Source: an uncultured Bacteroidota bacterium (GTDB lineage Bacteria; Bacteroidota; Bacteroidia; Chitinophagales; Chitinophagaceae). Taken from it: a stretch of DNA of 64,000 nucleotides. The stretch spans positions 21,180 to 85,179 of the forward strand of contig CAIPJS010000076.1 of the NCBI GenBank assembly GCA_903865435.1, in the 5' to 3' direction. Shown here in pieces: positions 18,312 through 27,645 of the stretch. Within the stretch, counting starts at the first letter, position 1. Each line of letters starts with the position of its first letter. The notes below the pieces were generated by a model. That model made no database searches. It saw only the letters and a list, made by a program, of their open reading frames with translations, and was not told the origin of the DNA. Both the position numbers and the translations under genes were made by a program.

Positions 18312-19775
18312 TTATAATTTATTGATCATATGCCCCAATATATCCTTAAATGAAAAACCTTCTGTTAATTTTTCTTTATTCAATTTTTTATTTTCTACTA
18401 AGGCCCATAAAATAAATTCTTTCATAAAGTAGGCATCTTCCTTTGTAGTATCAGGAGCATACTTTTTCAACAGGGCATCTAGTGGTTTTACCTCGTCTAA
18501 AATTTTCTTATATTGTTTTTCATCAAAATCTTCATACAATTCAAAGCCGCCTTCTGCTATAAACCAATCAAGTAAATCTGAATAAGCGTTTCTTTCATTT
18601 TGCTTTTCTAGTTTACTAATTTTTGGAAATTGAAATTTAAACAAAGTGCTTATGGCCTTTTCTATTAAAAGATTAGCAATTACTTCAGCACCTTCTTGCT
18701 CTCCTTCGTATACAAGTTCTACTTTTCCGGTAATGGCTGGAATAATGCCCATGAAATCGGATAAGCGCACTGCCGTTTTAGTTAAACCATTTTTTAAAGC
18801 CCTTCTTTCTGCTGTGCTAATTAAGTTTTCCATTGCGGAAATAGTCATTCTTGCACTTACACCACTTTTGGCATCAATGTATTCACTGGCTCTTGCTTCA
18901 AAACTAATTTGCTCTATAATGTCTTTAGCTAGACTAGGAACATAAACGAGTTCAGATTGTACCGCATTTATTTTTGCCTCCTGTTCGGTAATTTTTTTAG
19001 CCACCGCAATGTTTTTTGGGTAATGCGTTAAAATTTGTGAGCCTATTCTATCTTTCAAAGGAGTAACAATACTGCCTCTATTGGTATAATCCTCAGGGTT
19101 GGCAGTGAAAATAAATTGAATGTCTAAATTCATTCTCAATTTAAAACCTCTAATTTGAATATCGCCTTCTTGTAGAATGTTAAATAAGGCTACTTGTATT
19201 CTGGCTTGTAAATCGGGAAGCTCATTAATCACAAATATGCTTCTATTGGCTCTTGGAATCATACCAAAATGTATGACACGCTCATCGGCATAGGATAATT
19301 TTAAATTGGCTGCCTTAATAGGGTCCACATCTCCAATAATGTCTGCTATAGTAACATCTGGGGTAGCTAATTTTTCAAAAAACCTTTCGTTGCGGTGCAG
19401 CCATTCAATAGGAGTGGCATCGCCTTTCTCTGCAATTAAATCCTTGGCGTATCTTGATATAGGTGCTAATGGGTCGTCGTTAATTTCAGAGCCAGCCACA
19501 AAAGGCATGTACTCGTCTAATAATTGAATCATTAAGCGCGCTAATTTTGTTTTTGCCTGACCTCTCAAGCCTAATAAATTAATATTGTGCTTAGATAAAA
19601 TGGCTCTTTCAATTTCTGGAATAACAGTTTCTTCAAAACCATGAATGCCTTCAAATGCAGGAACACCTTCCTTAATTTTAAAAATTAAATTATCTCTTAA
19701 TTCGTCTTTAATGCTTTTACTTTGGTAACCTTGTTTTTTCAAGTCACCTAAAGTTTTTATTTTTTCAATTTTCAT
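18312..19775 (-). CDS. Mg-chelatase/MoxR-like AAA+ ATPase
   Basis: This 487-residue AAA+ ATPase is of the BchI/ChlI-related type. Walker A is GLRGQAKT (residues 69-76). The Walker B position reads SIFVINELPDL near 180, with Asn where Asp is usual and the catalytic Glu kept. The sensor region is FIFTANPEDY, followed by the arginine-finger area LKDRIGSQI. The C-terminal half is helical. Its partner is the VWA protein 19 bp upstream in the same operon; such pairs act as chaperone-like machines that insert metals or activate enzymes. No porphyrin gene is near, so chlorophyll-type chelation is unlikely. The client is unknown. Confidence 0.88.
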   Translation of the reverse strand: MKIEKIKTLGDLKKQGYQSKSIKDELRDNLIFKIKEGVPAFEGIHGFEETVIPEIERAILSKHNINLLGLRGQAKTKLARLMIQLLDEYMPFVAGSEINDDPLAPISRYAKDLIAEKGDATPIEWLHRNERFFEKLATPDVTIADIIGDVDPIKAANLKLSYADERVIHFGMIPRANRSIFVINELPDLQARIQVALFNILQEGDIQIRGFKLRMNLDIQFIFTANPEDYTNRGSIVTPLKDRIGSQILTHYPKNIAVAKKITEQEAKINAVQSELVYVPSLAKDIIEQISFEARASEYIDAKSGVSARMTISAMENLISTAERRALKNGLTKTAVRLSDFMGIIPAITGKVELVYEGEQEGAEVIANLLIEKAISTLFKFQFPKISKLEKQNERNAYSDLLDWFIAEGGFELYEDFDEKQYKKILDEVKPLDALLKKYAPDTTKEDAYFMKEFILWALVENKKLNKEKLTEGFSFKDILGHMINKL

Positions 19776-19794
19776 ATAAATGTGTTTGTACTAA

Positions 19795-20901
19795 TTATTT
19801 AAGTTTCTTTTTTCTATTGGTTTCATAATCTTGAAATATCATCTCTCCTAAACCTTTCAAGCCTGTATAAAAAGCTTTGCCCTGATTGGCTTCGGTAAAC
19901 TCATTCACAAATCTTTGTAAATAGGGGTCCTGTGCAATCATGAAGGTGGTAATAGGAATATGTAATTTTCTAGCCATCTTCGCTTGGCTATAACATTTAT
20001 CTACTATGTATTGGTCAAGTCCATTGCTATTCATATAATAATTACCATCTGGCTCTTTAACACAACTTGGCTTGCCATCGGTAATCATGAATATTTGCTT
20101 ATTCGTATTTCTCTTTCTTCTTAAAATATCCATCGCTAGCTGCAAACCCGCTACCGTGTTGGTATGATAGGGTCCTACTTTTAAATAAGGTAGTTCCTGA
20201 ATGCTAATGGTCCAGGCATCGTCTCCAAATACAAGAATATCTATAGTGTCTTTTGGATAACGAGTAGTAATTAATTCAGCTAATGCCATCGCTACTTTTT
20301 TAGCAGGTGTGATTCTATCTTCTCCATATAAAATCATACTATGACTTATATCAATCATCAATACCGTGCTCATTTGTGATTTTTGTTCGGTCTGTTCTAC
20401 TACTAAATCGTTTTCTGTTAAATTAAATGCATCAATGCCATGATTAATTTGTGCATTTTTAATACTCTCTGTTAAAGAAATATTTTCAATATTGTCGCCA
20501 AAATTAAATTCTTTGAATTCGCCATTTTTTTCATCGCCCTGTCCTAGGGTTTTTGTTTTATGATTACCCTTGCCCGCGTTTTGTAAATCCCCGAAAATAT
20601 TATTTAGGGCAGTTTGTCGAATAGCCCTTTCTGTTTTAGCAGTTATTTTTGTTTCCCCATCTCCACCCCCATCTTTAATCTCTTGTTTGATATAGCCTTT
20701 CTTTTTTAGGTCTTCTATAAAATCATCAATGGTATATTTTTCGTCTGTTAATTTGTATTCTACATCTAACTCGCGCATCCAACTAATGGCTTCGTCAAAA
20801 TCGCCAGAAGTATGCACAATCAATTCTTTGAATATTTCAAATAATTTATCAAAGGGCGATTGATCTGGGGCTTCGTATGTTTTAAACTGAAATCCTTTCA
20901 T
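19795..20901 (-). CDS. VWA-domain protein (BchD-like partner of AAA+ ATPase)
   Basis: This 368-residue cytosolic protein has a C-terminal von Willebrand A domain with a complete MIDAS metal site: DISHS near 183-187, a Thr in PYHTNTVAG, and TDGKPS. The N-terminal half is charged and helical with no recognised domain (two segments EDLKKKGYIKQEIKDGG and TERAIRQTALNNIFGDLQ). It is the first gene of a two-gene operon with the AAA+ ATPase. By analogy with BchD-BchI and RavA-ViaA, the VWA subunit presents the client to the ATPase ring. It is much shorter than BchD because it lacks the AAA domain. Confidence 0.87.
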   Translation of the reverse strand: MKGFQFKTYEAPDQSPFDKLFEIFKELIVHTSGDFDEAISWMRELDVEYKLTDEKYTIDDFIEDLKKKGYIKQEIKDGGGDGETKITAKTERAIRQTALNNIFGDLQNAGKGNHKTKTLGQGDEKNGEFKEFNFGDNIENISLTESIKNAQINHGIDAFNLTENDLVVEQTEQKSQMSTVLMIDISHSMILYGEDRITPAKKVAMALAELITTRYPKDTIDILVFGDDAWTISIQELPYLKVGPYHTNTVAGLQLAMDILRRKRNTNKQIFMITDGKPSCVKEPDGNYYMNSNGLDQYIVDKCYSQAKMARKLHIPITTFMIAQDPYLQRFVNEFTEANQGKAFYTGLKGLGEMIFQDYETNRKKKLK

Positions 20902-21081
20902 TGTTGTATCTGTGTTACCTAATGCCTAGCTATTGAACGAATTAGGAGGGAGTAAATTTACTTGTAAAAACTCATTTTTTAGCAATTTGTTTAAGGCCAA
21001 GATAGGCTAGGAGGCTGGATTTAAAAACAAACCAATTCGATTGACCAAGAACCCTTATTTTTGAAGCCTAAAATACAAATT

Positions 21082-21306
21082 ATGTCTACAAAAATTACGA
21101 TCAACAATAACGGGTCATTGAAAATAGAAGGCGATTTCACTATTGAAGATCGTAGTGGTAATACTTACGATTTAGCAGGAAGAGAAGTCATTGGACTATG
21201 TCGTTGCGGCTTAAGCAAAAACAAACCTTTTTGTGATGGTGCACATAATGGCAACTTCACACACGAGGCTACTGCTTTTGCACTTCCTCCTAAAAAAACG
21301 GTTTAA
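21082..21306 (+). CDS. CDGSH iron-sulfur domain protein
   Basis: This 74-residue protein contains one complete CDGSH motif, [16 protein letters not shown] (residues 40-55), whose three Cys and one His hold a 2Fe-2S cluster. Such small proteins act in electron or cluster transfer. ATG 21082 is preferred to the track's TTG at 21061 because a near-perfect Bacteroidota -7 element (TATTTTTG, 21056-21063) overlaps that TTG, putting the RNA start around 21070. The first 30 residues form a small beta segment before the motif. The gene stands alone between the VWA operon and the alcohol dehydrogenase. Confidence 0.92.
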   Translation: MSTKITINNNGSLKIEGDFTIEDRSGNTYDLAGREVIGLCRCGLSKNKPFCDGAHNGNFTHEATAFALPPKKTV

Positions 21307-21318
21307 TATTCAATTTTG

Positions 21319-21363
21319 AAAGAGTACTTTAATCCCTTAAAAAAATTGATTAAAGTACTCTTT
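21319..21363. terminator. Bidirectional terminator between CDGSH gene and alcohol dehydrogenase
   Basis: A 16-bp perfect inverted repeat (AAAGAGTACTTTAATC at 21319-21334, GATTAAAGTACTCTTT at 21348-21363) with a 13-nt A-rich loop lies between convergent genes. The stem is AT-rich, but flanking T and A runs make it usable in both directions. Confidence 0.7.
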
Positions 21364-21415
21364 TAGTGTAAGCCATTACAGTAAAAGAGTTAAAATAGTT
21401 AACCAACATAGGTGA

Positions 21416-22465
21416 TTAACTTTTCAAACTTGCTAAGTCAATTACAAAACGGTATTTCACATCTCCCTTTAACATTCTAGTATACGCTTCGTTGATACCT
21501 TGCATAGGAATTATTTCAATGTCTGAAACAATATTGTGCTCGGCACAATAATCAAGCATCTCTTGAGTTTCTTGCATTCCACCTATACAAGAACCAATCA
21601 CACTTCTTCTGTTGGTTACTAAAGAGAATGGTTGCACTTTTGGTGATTCTATCGGAAGACCTACTACCATTAATTTTCCGTTGGTAGCCAATAAATTCAA
21701 GTAAGAAGTATAATCGTGATTCGCTGATATAGCATCTAAGATCACATCAAAATAACTATTGTATTTTTTCATGGCGTCTGCATCGGTGCTAATTAAAAAA
21801 TGAGTAGCACCTAATTTTTTTGCATCTGCTTCTTTAGATGGAGAGGTACTAATTACGGTTACTTCTGCTCCAAAAGAAACAGCAAATTTCACCCCCATAT
21901 GGCCTAGTCCACCCAATCCAACGATAGCTACTTTCATACCTTTTTTAACGCCTGCAAAAACTAAAGGAGAATAAGTGGTAATACCTGCGCATAATAATGG
22001 AGCCACTGCAGCTAAATCTAATTTAGGAGAAACATGCAAAGTATATCTTTGGTCCACTACAATTTGTGTAGAATAGCCACCCATTGTAATACCAGATCCG
22101 TTTCTTTCTTTTGCATTGTAAGTACCTGTCATGCCTTCAGCACAATATTGTTCTAAACTTTCTTGACAATTTTTACAAGTTCTGCAACTATCTACCATTA
22201 CACCCACACCGGCTAAGTCGCCTACTTTGAATTTGCTTACACTACTACCTACAGCAGTTACCTTACCTACAATCTCATGGCCAGGCACCATTGGATACAC
22301 AGATCCGCCCCATTCGTTTTGGGCTTGGTGCAAATCGCTATGGCAAACGCCACAATATAAAATTTCTACTTGTACATCGTTTTCTCCAATGTTTCTTCTG
22401 TCAAAGGAATAAGCTTCTAAAGCAGTGGTAGCACTTAATGCTGCGTATGATTGGGTATTGGGCAT
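21416..22465 (-). CDS. Zinc-dependent NAD(P) alcohol dehydrogenase
   Basis: This 349-residue medium-chain dehydrogenase is of the YahK/cinnamyl-alcohol-dehydrogenase type. The catalytic zinc site is seen in CGVCHSD and GHEIVGKV, the structural zinc site in CRTCKNCQESLEQYC, and the nucleotide fold in GLGGLGHMGVKFA near 180. Such enzymes reduce a broad range of aldehydes, usually with NADPH. The gene is monocistronic, transcribed away from DUF2461, with a plausible own promoter (see 22485-22511). Substrate assignment is not possible from sequence. Confidence 0.93.
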   Translation of the reverse strand: MPNTQSYAALSATTALEAYSFDRRNIGENDVQVEILYCGVCHSDLHQAQNEWGGSVYPMVPGHEIVGKVTAVGSSVSKFKVGDLAGVGVMVDSCRTCKNCQESLEQYCAEGMTGTYNAKERNGSGITMGGYSTQIVVDQRYTLHVSPKLDLAAVAPLLCAGITTYSPLVFAGVKKGMKVAIVGLGGLGHMGVKFAVSFGAEVTVISTSPSKEADAKKLGATHFLISTDADAMKKYNSYFDVILDAISANHDYTSYLNLLATNGKLMVVGLPIESPKVQPFSLVTNRRSVIGSCIGGMQETQEMLDYCAEHNIVSDIEIIPMQGINEAYTRMLKGDVKYRFVIDLASLKS

Positions 22466-22484
22466 GATTTTTAATTTTGAGTGC

Positions 22485-22511
22485 TAAAGGTAAGAATGTA
22501 TTAATTGACAA
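22485..22511 (-). promoter_or_regulatory. Probable promoter of the alcohol dehydrogenase gene
   Basis: On the minus strand a near-consensus Bacteroidota -7 box TACCTTTA (22492-22485) is preceded 16 bp upstream by TTG (22511-22509). The last base deviates from TAnnTTTG. It would start RNA about 10-15 bases before the ATG at 22465. Confidence 0.45.
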
Positions 22512-22585
22512 CCACAGTATTTTTTTATTTTTATCTAAAAATCTTATATTAAATTTAGCCAACTTTATACTTCAATGAATATCAT

Positions 22586-23248
22586 ATGATTCAGTCAACT
22601 ACCCTGCAATTTCTAAAAGCGCTTAAAAAGAACAATAATAAAGAATGGTTTGAGAAAAACAGGCCTAAGTATGAAAATGCTAAACAGGATTATTTAGCAT
22701 TTGTAACTGAAGTGCTTGATGGGATGAAATTACAAGACAAAACTCTTCAATTTTTAGAACCAAAACAATGTGTTTTTAGAATTAACAGAGATGTTCGATT
22801 TAGTAAAAACAAAGACCCCTATAAAACCAATTTTGGTGCAAGCTTTAGTAAGGGTGCCAAAAAAATTGATTGCGCTGGTTATTATTTCCATTTAGAGCCA
22901 GGGGCCTGTTTTATAGGAGGTGGCTTATGGATGCCTATGGCACCTGAATTAAAAAAATTAAGACAAGAGATTGATTATTGTTTTAAAGAATTTAAAGGCA
23001 TAGTGAATGAGAAAAAATTTAAAACCAAATACGGTACATTAACCGACACTGATAAATTAGTTAGACCACCTAAGGGTTATGAGATAGACAACCCTGCCAT
23101 TGAATTTTTAAAACTAAAAAGCTTTGTAGCCACTATGGAAATTAGCGATGCCGATGTTTTAAATAAAAACCTAGTCAAAAAAGTAATTACTTGTTTTGAA
23201 TCTATGACACCTCTCATTCACTTTATGAATAAAGCTATTGATTTATAA
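22586..23248 (+). CDS. DUF2461 (TIGR02453) family protein
   Basis: This 220-residue protein has the DUF2461 signature: FLKALKKNNNKEWFEKNRPKY at the N-terminus, FRINRDVRFSKNKDPYKTNFGA near 70-92 and YYFHLEPGACFIGGGLWMP near 105-125. The family is widespread in bacteria and fungi, cytosolic, and without a known activity. Length is normal. Its 3' end overlaps the convergent peroxidase gene by 14 bp, so no terminator separates them. Confidence 0.92.
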   Translation: MIQSTTLQFLKALKKNNNKEWFEKNRPKYENAKQDYLAFVTEVLDGMKLQDKTLQFLEPKQCVFRINRDVRFSKNKDPYKTNFGASFSKGAKKIDCAGYYFHLEPGACFIGGGLWMPMAPELKKLRQEIDYCFKEFKGIVNEKKFKTKYGTLTDTDKLVRPPKGYEIDNPAIEFLKLKSFVATMEISDADVLNKNLVKKVITCFESMTPLIHFMNKAIDL

Positions 23249-24491
23249 ATGGGGTAGACCATTTTTTATCTGTATACACTAAGGTGCCTGATAAAGTTTT
23301 CATGAATGCAATCACAGCGTCTCTTTCATCGGTAGTTAAATTTAATTGCTGTGTATTATTATTAGGTCTTAATTTTCCATCTAAATTATTGTTTCTTTGG
23401 TTCGCTGGAATATTATTATAATGTGCTAGCACTGCAGCTAAATTATTAAATACCCCATTGTGCATCATGCGGCTATTAATAGTGCCATCTGTTTTTGTTA
23501 AATCTCTTAAAGAAGGGGCCCTTGTATCATTCAATTCAATATCATTACTGCCAATAACACCTATGATACCATTGTTTCTTGAATTAGGGTCGATATCAAA
23601 TTCAGGAGCGTTATGACAACTATTACAACCTAACCCTCCTGCAATTCTTATTCCATTATTATTAAAAATGGGAGGGGTCATGTATAAATTTTTTCCTGTA
23701 TTTTCTGTTGCGGTGAAATTAGGAAAGGGGTCGTTGTCATTTCTTACCTGAACTCTTCCTGCATCATATTTTGAATCAAAAGATTGTATACTTCTTACAA
23801 ACTGTGCTAATGACTCTTGCATTCTTGCTTCTGTAACAACTGTGTCGCCATACACAAATTTAAATAGCTCATTGTAATAATTAATTTTTGAAAGCTTCGC
23901 TAATAAACTTGCCATATTACCTCTACCATTAACGCCACTAAATCCCATTTCTAAATGATCTTGAATAGGCATGGTGGTTTGTTGTTCTAAACTAGTAGCT
24001 CTTTCATTCCAGAAAAATTTCGATTCAATAGCAAATCTTGCATTTATTAAACGCATGGAATGTCTAACAGTTTGTCCGCCTTCCACACCAGCACTTGTTA
24101 AACTAGTATCGCTAAAGGCAAAGTTTTGTTTATGGCAACTACTACATGAAATGGTATTGGTAGTGCTTAAATTTTTATCATAAAAAAGTACCCTTCCTAA
24201 ACTTGCTTTTGCATTGGTGATGACATTAGTGCCGGTATTGTCTTTAACAATATAGTTAGGAATTGCTTGGTTGGCATAGTTAAGTAAACTCAGCGGGTCG
24301 ATATTGGTTCCAAATGTTAATTTAATAGCAGCTTAAGGATCTACCACTGTCATAGCAACGGGGTTATTAGTTTGCGTATTCCCACCCGTATTTGAAGGGA
24401 TAGATGGTAAGGCAAGGTCGGTTTTGGAACAACTTATGATTAAGTCAATCAATAGCAGAAATGCAATGGTAACTAAGTTTGATTTTTTCAT
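23235..24491 (-). pseudogene. Di-haem cytochrome c peroxidase/MauG-like gene with in-frame stop
   Basis: The track shows two pieces (60 aa and 283 aa), but both lie in one frame. From ATG 24491 the frame reads a lipoprotein signal (LLIDLIISCSK), a Pro/Asn/Thr-rich linker, then TAA at 24335-24333. Beyond it the same frame continues without break through the first haem site CSSCH (near 24140), the second haem site GCNSCHNAPEF, the region SRMMHNGVFNNLAAVLAHY that usually holds the distal Met, and a normal C-terminus. Intact length would be about 418 residues, right for periplasmic peroxidases that reduce H2O2 using c-type haems. No in-frame ATG lies between the stop and the first haem motif. It is either a recent nonsense mutation or a base-calling error (TTA to TAA is one change). 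Confidence 0.85.
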
Positions 24492-24660
24492 AATGATAAG
24501 TTTTATGGTATTCAATAATGTTCTAGTAATACATAGCAGAAATAATTCTACCTACTAGCCTTCTTATTTTTGAATAAGACCTCAAACTTTTATAAAGGGT
24601 TAAGAAAATTAAATGCTTTTAACTTATTGTTAAGAATTAGAGAAATCCTTACATTTAAAA

Positions 24661-24702
24661 GAGGCCGAAGGGGTTATTTGCACCCTTTCTAAACGGGCTC
24701 CC
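24661..24702 (-). terminator. Possible terminator downstream of the glpD-rhodanese genes
   Basis: Read on the minus strand, GAGCCCG and CGGCCTC can pair with one mismatch around an inner GGG/CCC stem, followed by TTTT. It is 15 bp after the rhodanese stop codon. The pairing is imperfect, so this is a weak call. Confidence 0.35.
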
Positions 24703-24716
24703 CAAGATTACTTATT

Positions 24717-25025
24717 TTAATTAAGCTTTGAATTTAACTTAAACCAGGCACCGCCATTGTACACTTCTATTCCATTATTTTTCAAGATAGATTTTGCCAT
24801 ACCACTTCTTCCGCCGCTTTGACACACTGTAATGATGGGCTTACCCATTTTTTTAATACTATTTGCTTCCCTTTGAATCATATTTACCGGAATATTTTTT
24901 GATCCTTTTATATGACCATTATCAAATTCTTGAGGACTTCTTACATCAATTATAATGGCACCTTTTTCCATCAGTTCTTTATAATTTATGGCAGGGCCAA
25001 ATAAGGATTTAATAAAACTTAACAT
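24717..25025 (-). CDS. Single-domain rhodanese-like protein
   Basis: This 102-residue protein is one rhodanese domain. It has IIDVRSPQEFDNGHIKGSKNIPV (about 25-47) and the active-site loop CQSGGRSGMA (Cys near 69), with the thiol in place, so it should be able to transfer sulfur or bind sulfane sulfur. The N-terminal 15 residues are hydrophobic but too short for a clear export signal. It lies 10 bp downstream of glpD, suggesting co-transcription, though no functional link between them is known. Confidence 0.92.
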   Translation of the reverse strand: MLSFIKSLFGPAINYKELMEKGAIIIDVRSPQEFDNGHIKGSKNIPVNMIQREANSIKKMGKPIITVCQSGGRSGMAKSILKNNGIEVYNGGAWFKLNSKLN

Positions 25026-25035
25026 TTGATTTGAT

Positions 25036-26553
25036 TTATTGTAAAATATATTGTTCTGCTAATTGAGTAAAGCTTTTTAATTCGGCAGCTTCCCAATTTT
25101 TATCTTTTTGCAAATAAGGGGCGATAATACTTGCTACCATGGGTGCTACTGATATAGCTAATTTTGCATCTAAGAATAGCAATCTAATTCTTCTTGCTAA
25201 AATATCTTCAATACCCATGGCCATTTCATATTTTACCGCATATACAATTTGTGCTTTTGTAAAAGTGTATTTTGGATCTACTAGTTCTTCCAAGGTTGTA
25301 TCCTTTATTAAAATTTCATTCATCCTTTTTTCTTTTTCCTGTTCATTTCCAATGGGAGTATGCGCAGTGATGCATTTTTCTTTATTGAATTTTCCTATAA
25401 AGGCTGCATTGTCTACTGCATCAGCAGCCATTTTTCTATAAGTAGTCCATTTGCCACCCGTAATAGTAATAAGCCCGCTAGATGACACACTTAAATGATG
25501 TTCACGAGAAATAAGCGCCGTGCTGCCTTTGCTTTTTTGTTTGACAAGTGGTCTCAATCCCACATACACGCTATTAATATCGGCTCTAGTTATTAATACT
25601 GTACAATACCTATTAATGTGTTTAATGATAAATTCAATTTCCTCTTCTAGGGGTTTGGGTTCAAATGAAATTAGCTCAATGGGTGTATCTGTAGTGCCTA
25701 AAACTACTTTATCATGCCAAGGCACAGCAAATAGAACACGACCATCATCTGTTTTAGGAATCATCATGGCATCAATGCCTGGAAAAAATTTTGCATCTAT
25801 TACCAAATGAATTCCTTGGGAAGGACTGACTAAATCATGTTGTAAATGATCGTCCATTTGAACAATGGCATTGGTAAAAACACCCGTGGCATTAACCACT
25901 ACCTTTGTTTTTAGTGCGTATTTTTTTTCAGTTAGTGCATCAATACATTCTACCCCTGTAATTTTACCATTGGTTTTTATAAACCCAGCGGCCTTGCAAT
26001 AATTAATAACAGTAGCTCCTTTTTGAATGGCAGTGGCGGCTATTTCAATAGCTAAATGACTATCATCGAACTGTCCATCAAAATATAAAATACCCCCACT
26101 TAATTTTTCGGCGTTAATAGTTGGTAGGTGAGCGACGGTTTCTTTTTTAGAAAGTATTTGCGTATTGCCTAGTGATAATTTTCCAGAAAGTAAATCATAA
26201 AATCTAAGCCCTAATCCATAGAACATTTTTTCCAACCAGCTAAATACAGGAACAATAAAGGTTTGTATAGAAGTTAGATGAGGTGCATTTTTTAAAAGAT
26301 AGCCTCTTTCTCTGAGTGCTTCTCTAACCAATTTTATATTGCCTTGTTCTAAATACCTAACACCACCATGTACTAATTTTGTAGACCTACTTGAAGTGCC
26401 CTTGGCAAAATCATGACCTTCTAAAAGTAGGGTTTTGTAACCTCTTGTAGCGGCATCTAAGGCCGTTCCCACACCAGTAGCGCCTCCACCAATTATAATT
26501 ATATCCCAAAGAGTATCGGTGGCTAGGGATTCTAATTGTTCGCTTCTGTTCAT
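25036..26553 (-). CDS. glpD: Glycerol-3-phosphate dehydrogenase, FAD-dependent
   Basis: This 505-residue flavoenzyme oxidises sn-glycerol 3-phosphate to dihydroxyacetone phosphate and passes electrons to quinone at the inner membrane. The FAD-binding fold is seen in IIIIGGGATGVGTALDAATRG (about 17-37) and the family motif TSSRSTKLVHGGVRYLEQGNIKLV follows. A C-terminal helical domain with the GlpD pattern (TGGKWTTYRKMAADAVDNA near 370) is present. Length is normal. No glpF or glpK is nearby, so the enzyme may serve lipid turnover. The rhodanese gene follows after 10 bp. Confidence 0.95.
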   Translation of the reverse strand: MNRSEQLESLATDTLWDIIIIGGGATGVGTALDAATRGYKTLLLEGHDFAKGTSSRSTKLVHGGVRYLEQGNIKLVREALRERGYLLKNAPHLTSIQTFIVPVFSWLEKMFYGLGLRFYDLLSGKLSLGNTQILSKKETVAHLPTINAEKLSGGILYFDGQFDDSHLAIEIAATAIQKGATVINYCKAAGFIKTNGKITGVECIDALTEKKYALKTKVVVNATGVFTNAIVQMDDHLQHDLVSPSQGIHLVIDAKFFPGIDAMMIPKTDDGRVLFAVPWHDKVVLGTTDTPIELISFEPKPLEEEIEFIIKHINRYCTVLITRADINSVYVGLRPLVKQKSKGSTALISREHHLSVSSSGLITITGGKWTTYRKMAADAVDNAAFIGKFNKEKCITAHTPIGNEQEKEKRMNEILIKDTTLEELVDPKYTFTKAQIVYAVKYEMAMGIEDILARRIRLLFLDAKLAISVAPMVASIIAPYLQKDKNWEAAELKSFTQLAEQYILQ

Positions 26554-26637
26554 ACTTTTTATTGAAAGAGTGAAGTAAAATTACTTATATTTATTAGTAT
26601 TAAAAATGATCTTATTCATAACCCCAAATTTGGCATC

Positions 26638-27564
26638 ATGAAATTTATAGTAAACTTATTCATCTATTCCTTTTTTGCATTGCAACTTAATGCCCAAGTT
26701 CCTGAAGGGAAAGTTGCCATTAGCTCTTTATATATTTATACCCTTGAAACAGGAAAAGCAGAATTGATTCTTCGTGAAAAAAGACATTTTGAAGCGCCCA
26801 ATTGGTCTCATGACGGCAAGTTTTTATTAATTAATGCATCGGGCATATTGGAAAGAGTAAGTACGAAGGGAGAAAAATTAGGGGTGCTTCCAACTGGAGA
26901 TATCAAAAATGCAAATAACGACCATGGCTATACATTTGATGGCAAAACCTTATTTATATCAAGCAGCCTTCCTGCTATTAAAGAGGGCTCTTCCTTTATT
27001 TTTAAAGTAGCAAGTGAAGGAGGTAGTCCCATGAGGCTAACTGCCAATACACCTTCTTACTGGCATGGGGTTTCGCCCGATGGAAAAACCATTGTGTATT
27101 GTGCCGAGCGTAATGGCAATTATGATGTCTATGCCATGAGTAGTGAGGGTGGTGCTGAAACAAGACTCACTGAAACAGAAGGTTTAGATGATGGTCCTGA
27201 ATATAGCCCTGATGGAAAATATATTTATATCAATTCTTATAGAACGGGGAAGATGCAAATTTGGAGAATGCATCCCGATGGATCAAAGACAGAGCAAGTG
27301 ACTTTTGATAATTACTCTAATTGGTTTGCGCATATCAGTCCTAACAGCAAACAAGCCACTATTATAAGTTATATGGAAGATCAAGGGCAGAGGCATCCAT
27401 TTGGTATGCAAGTGAAATTAAGATTGGTGAATTTAGAAGATAAAACCATCAAGGATTTAACAGAGCCTTTCTTTGGAGGTCAGGGCACCATAAATGTTCC
27501 TTCTTGGTCGCCCGATGGAAAGAAATTTGCTTTTGTTAGATATGAATTAGAAGATAAAAAATAA
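26638..27564 (+). CDS. Exported TolB-like (PD40) beta-propeller protein
   Basis: This 308-residue exported protein has a signal peptide (about 1-19, ending LQLNAQ) and five PD40/WD40-like blades seen as NWSHDGKFLLI, GVSPDGKTIVYC, EYSPDGKYIYIN, HISPNSKQATII and SWSPDGKKFAFV. The fold matches the propeller of TolB and of prolyl oligopeptidases, but no peptidase domain follows. It probably binds a ligand or partner in the periplasm. It is transcribed divergently from glpD and ends at a pair of hairpins. Confidence 0.88.
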   Translation: MKFIVNLFIYSFFALQLNAQVPEGKVAISSLYIYTLETGKAELILREKRHFEAPNWSHDGKFLLINASGILERVSTKGEKLGVLPTGDIKNANNDHGYTFDGKTLFISSSLPAIKEGSSFIFKVASEGGSPMRLTANTPSYWHGVSPDGKTIVYCAERNGNYDVYAMSSEGGAETRLTETEGLDDGPEYSPDGKYIYINSYRTGKMQIWRMHPDGSKTEQVTFDNYSNWFAHISPNSKQATIISYMEDQGQRHPFGMQVKLRLVNLEDKTIKDLTEPFFGGQGTINVPSWSPDGKKFAFVRYELEDKK

Positions 27565-27589
27565 CCTATTAAATATTTTAATAGGTTAT
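27561..27589. repeat. Inverted repeat over the stop codon of the propeller gene
   Basis: A perfect 13-bp inverted repeat (ATAACCTATTAAA at 27561-27573, TTTAATAGGTTAT at 27577-27589) with a 3-nt loop includes the TAA stop. It has no T run after it, so it may act as an mRNA 3'-end stabiliser or as part of a double terminator with the next hairpin. Confidence 0.6.
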
Positions 27590-27601
27590 ATAGAATATTA
27601 T

Positions 27602-27644
27602 AAAAAGAAGTTTAGTTTGAGTTATTCAATTAAACTTCTTTTTT
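27602..27644. terminator. Bidirectional terminator between convergent genes
   Basis: AAAAAGAAGTTTA (27602-27614) pairs with TAAACTTCTTTTT (27631-27643), extended inward by a few pairs, and is flanked by A and T runs on both sides. It separates the propeller gene (+) from the oxidoreductase gene (-), whose stop codon begins at 27648-27646. Confidence 0.78.
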
Positions 27645-27645
27645 A

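Noticed and set aside
18312-20901. AAA+/VWA pair as a defence or counter-element system
   Set aside because: Such ATPase-VWA pairs are found as housekeeping modules. No nuclease, toxin or other defence gene accompanies it here.
24661-24702. Structured region downstream of the rhodanese gene as a riboswitch
   Set aside because: It lies after a stop codon, pairs imperfectly, and matches no riboswitch consensus I know. A weak terminator is enough to explain it.
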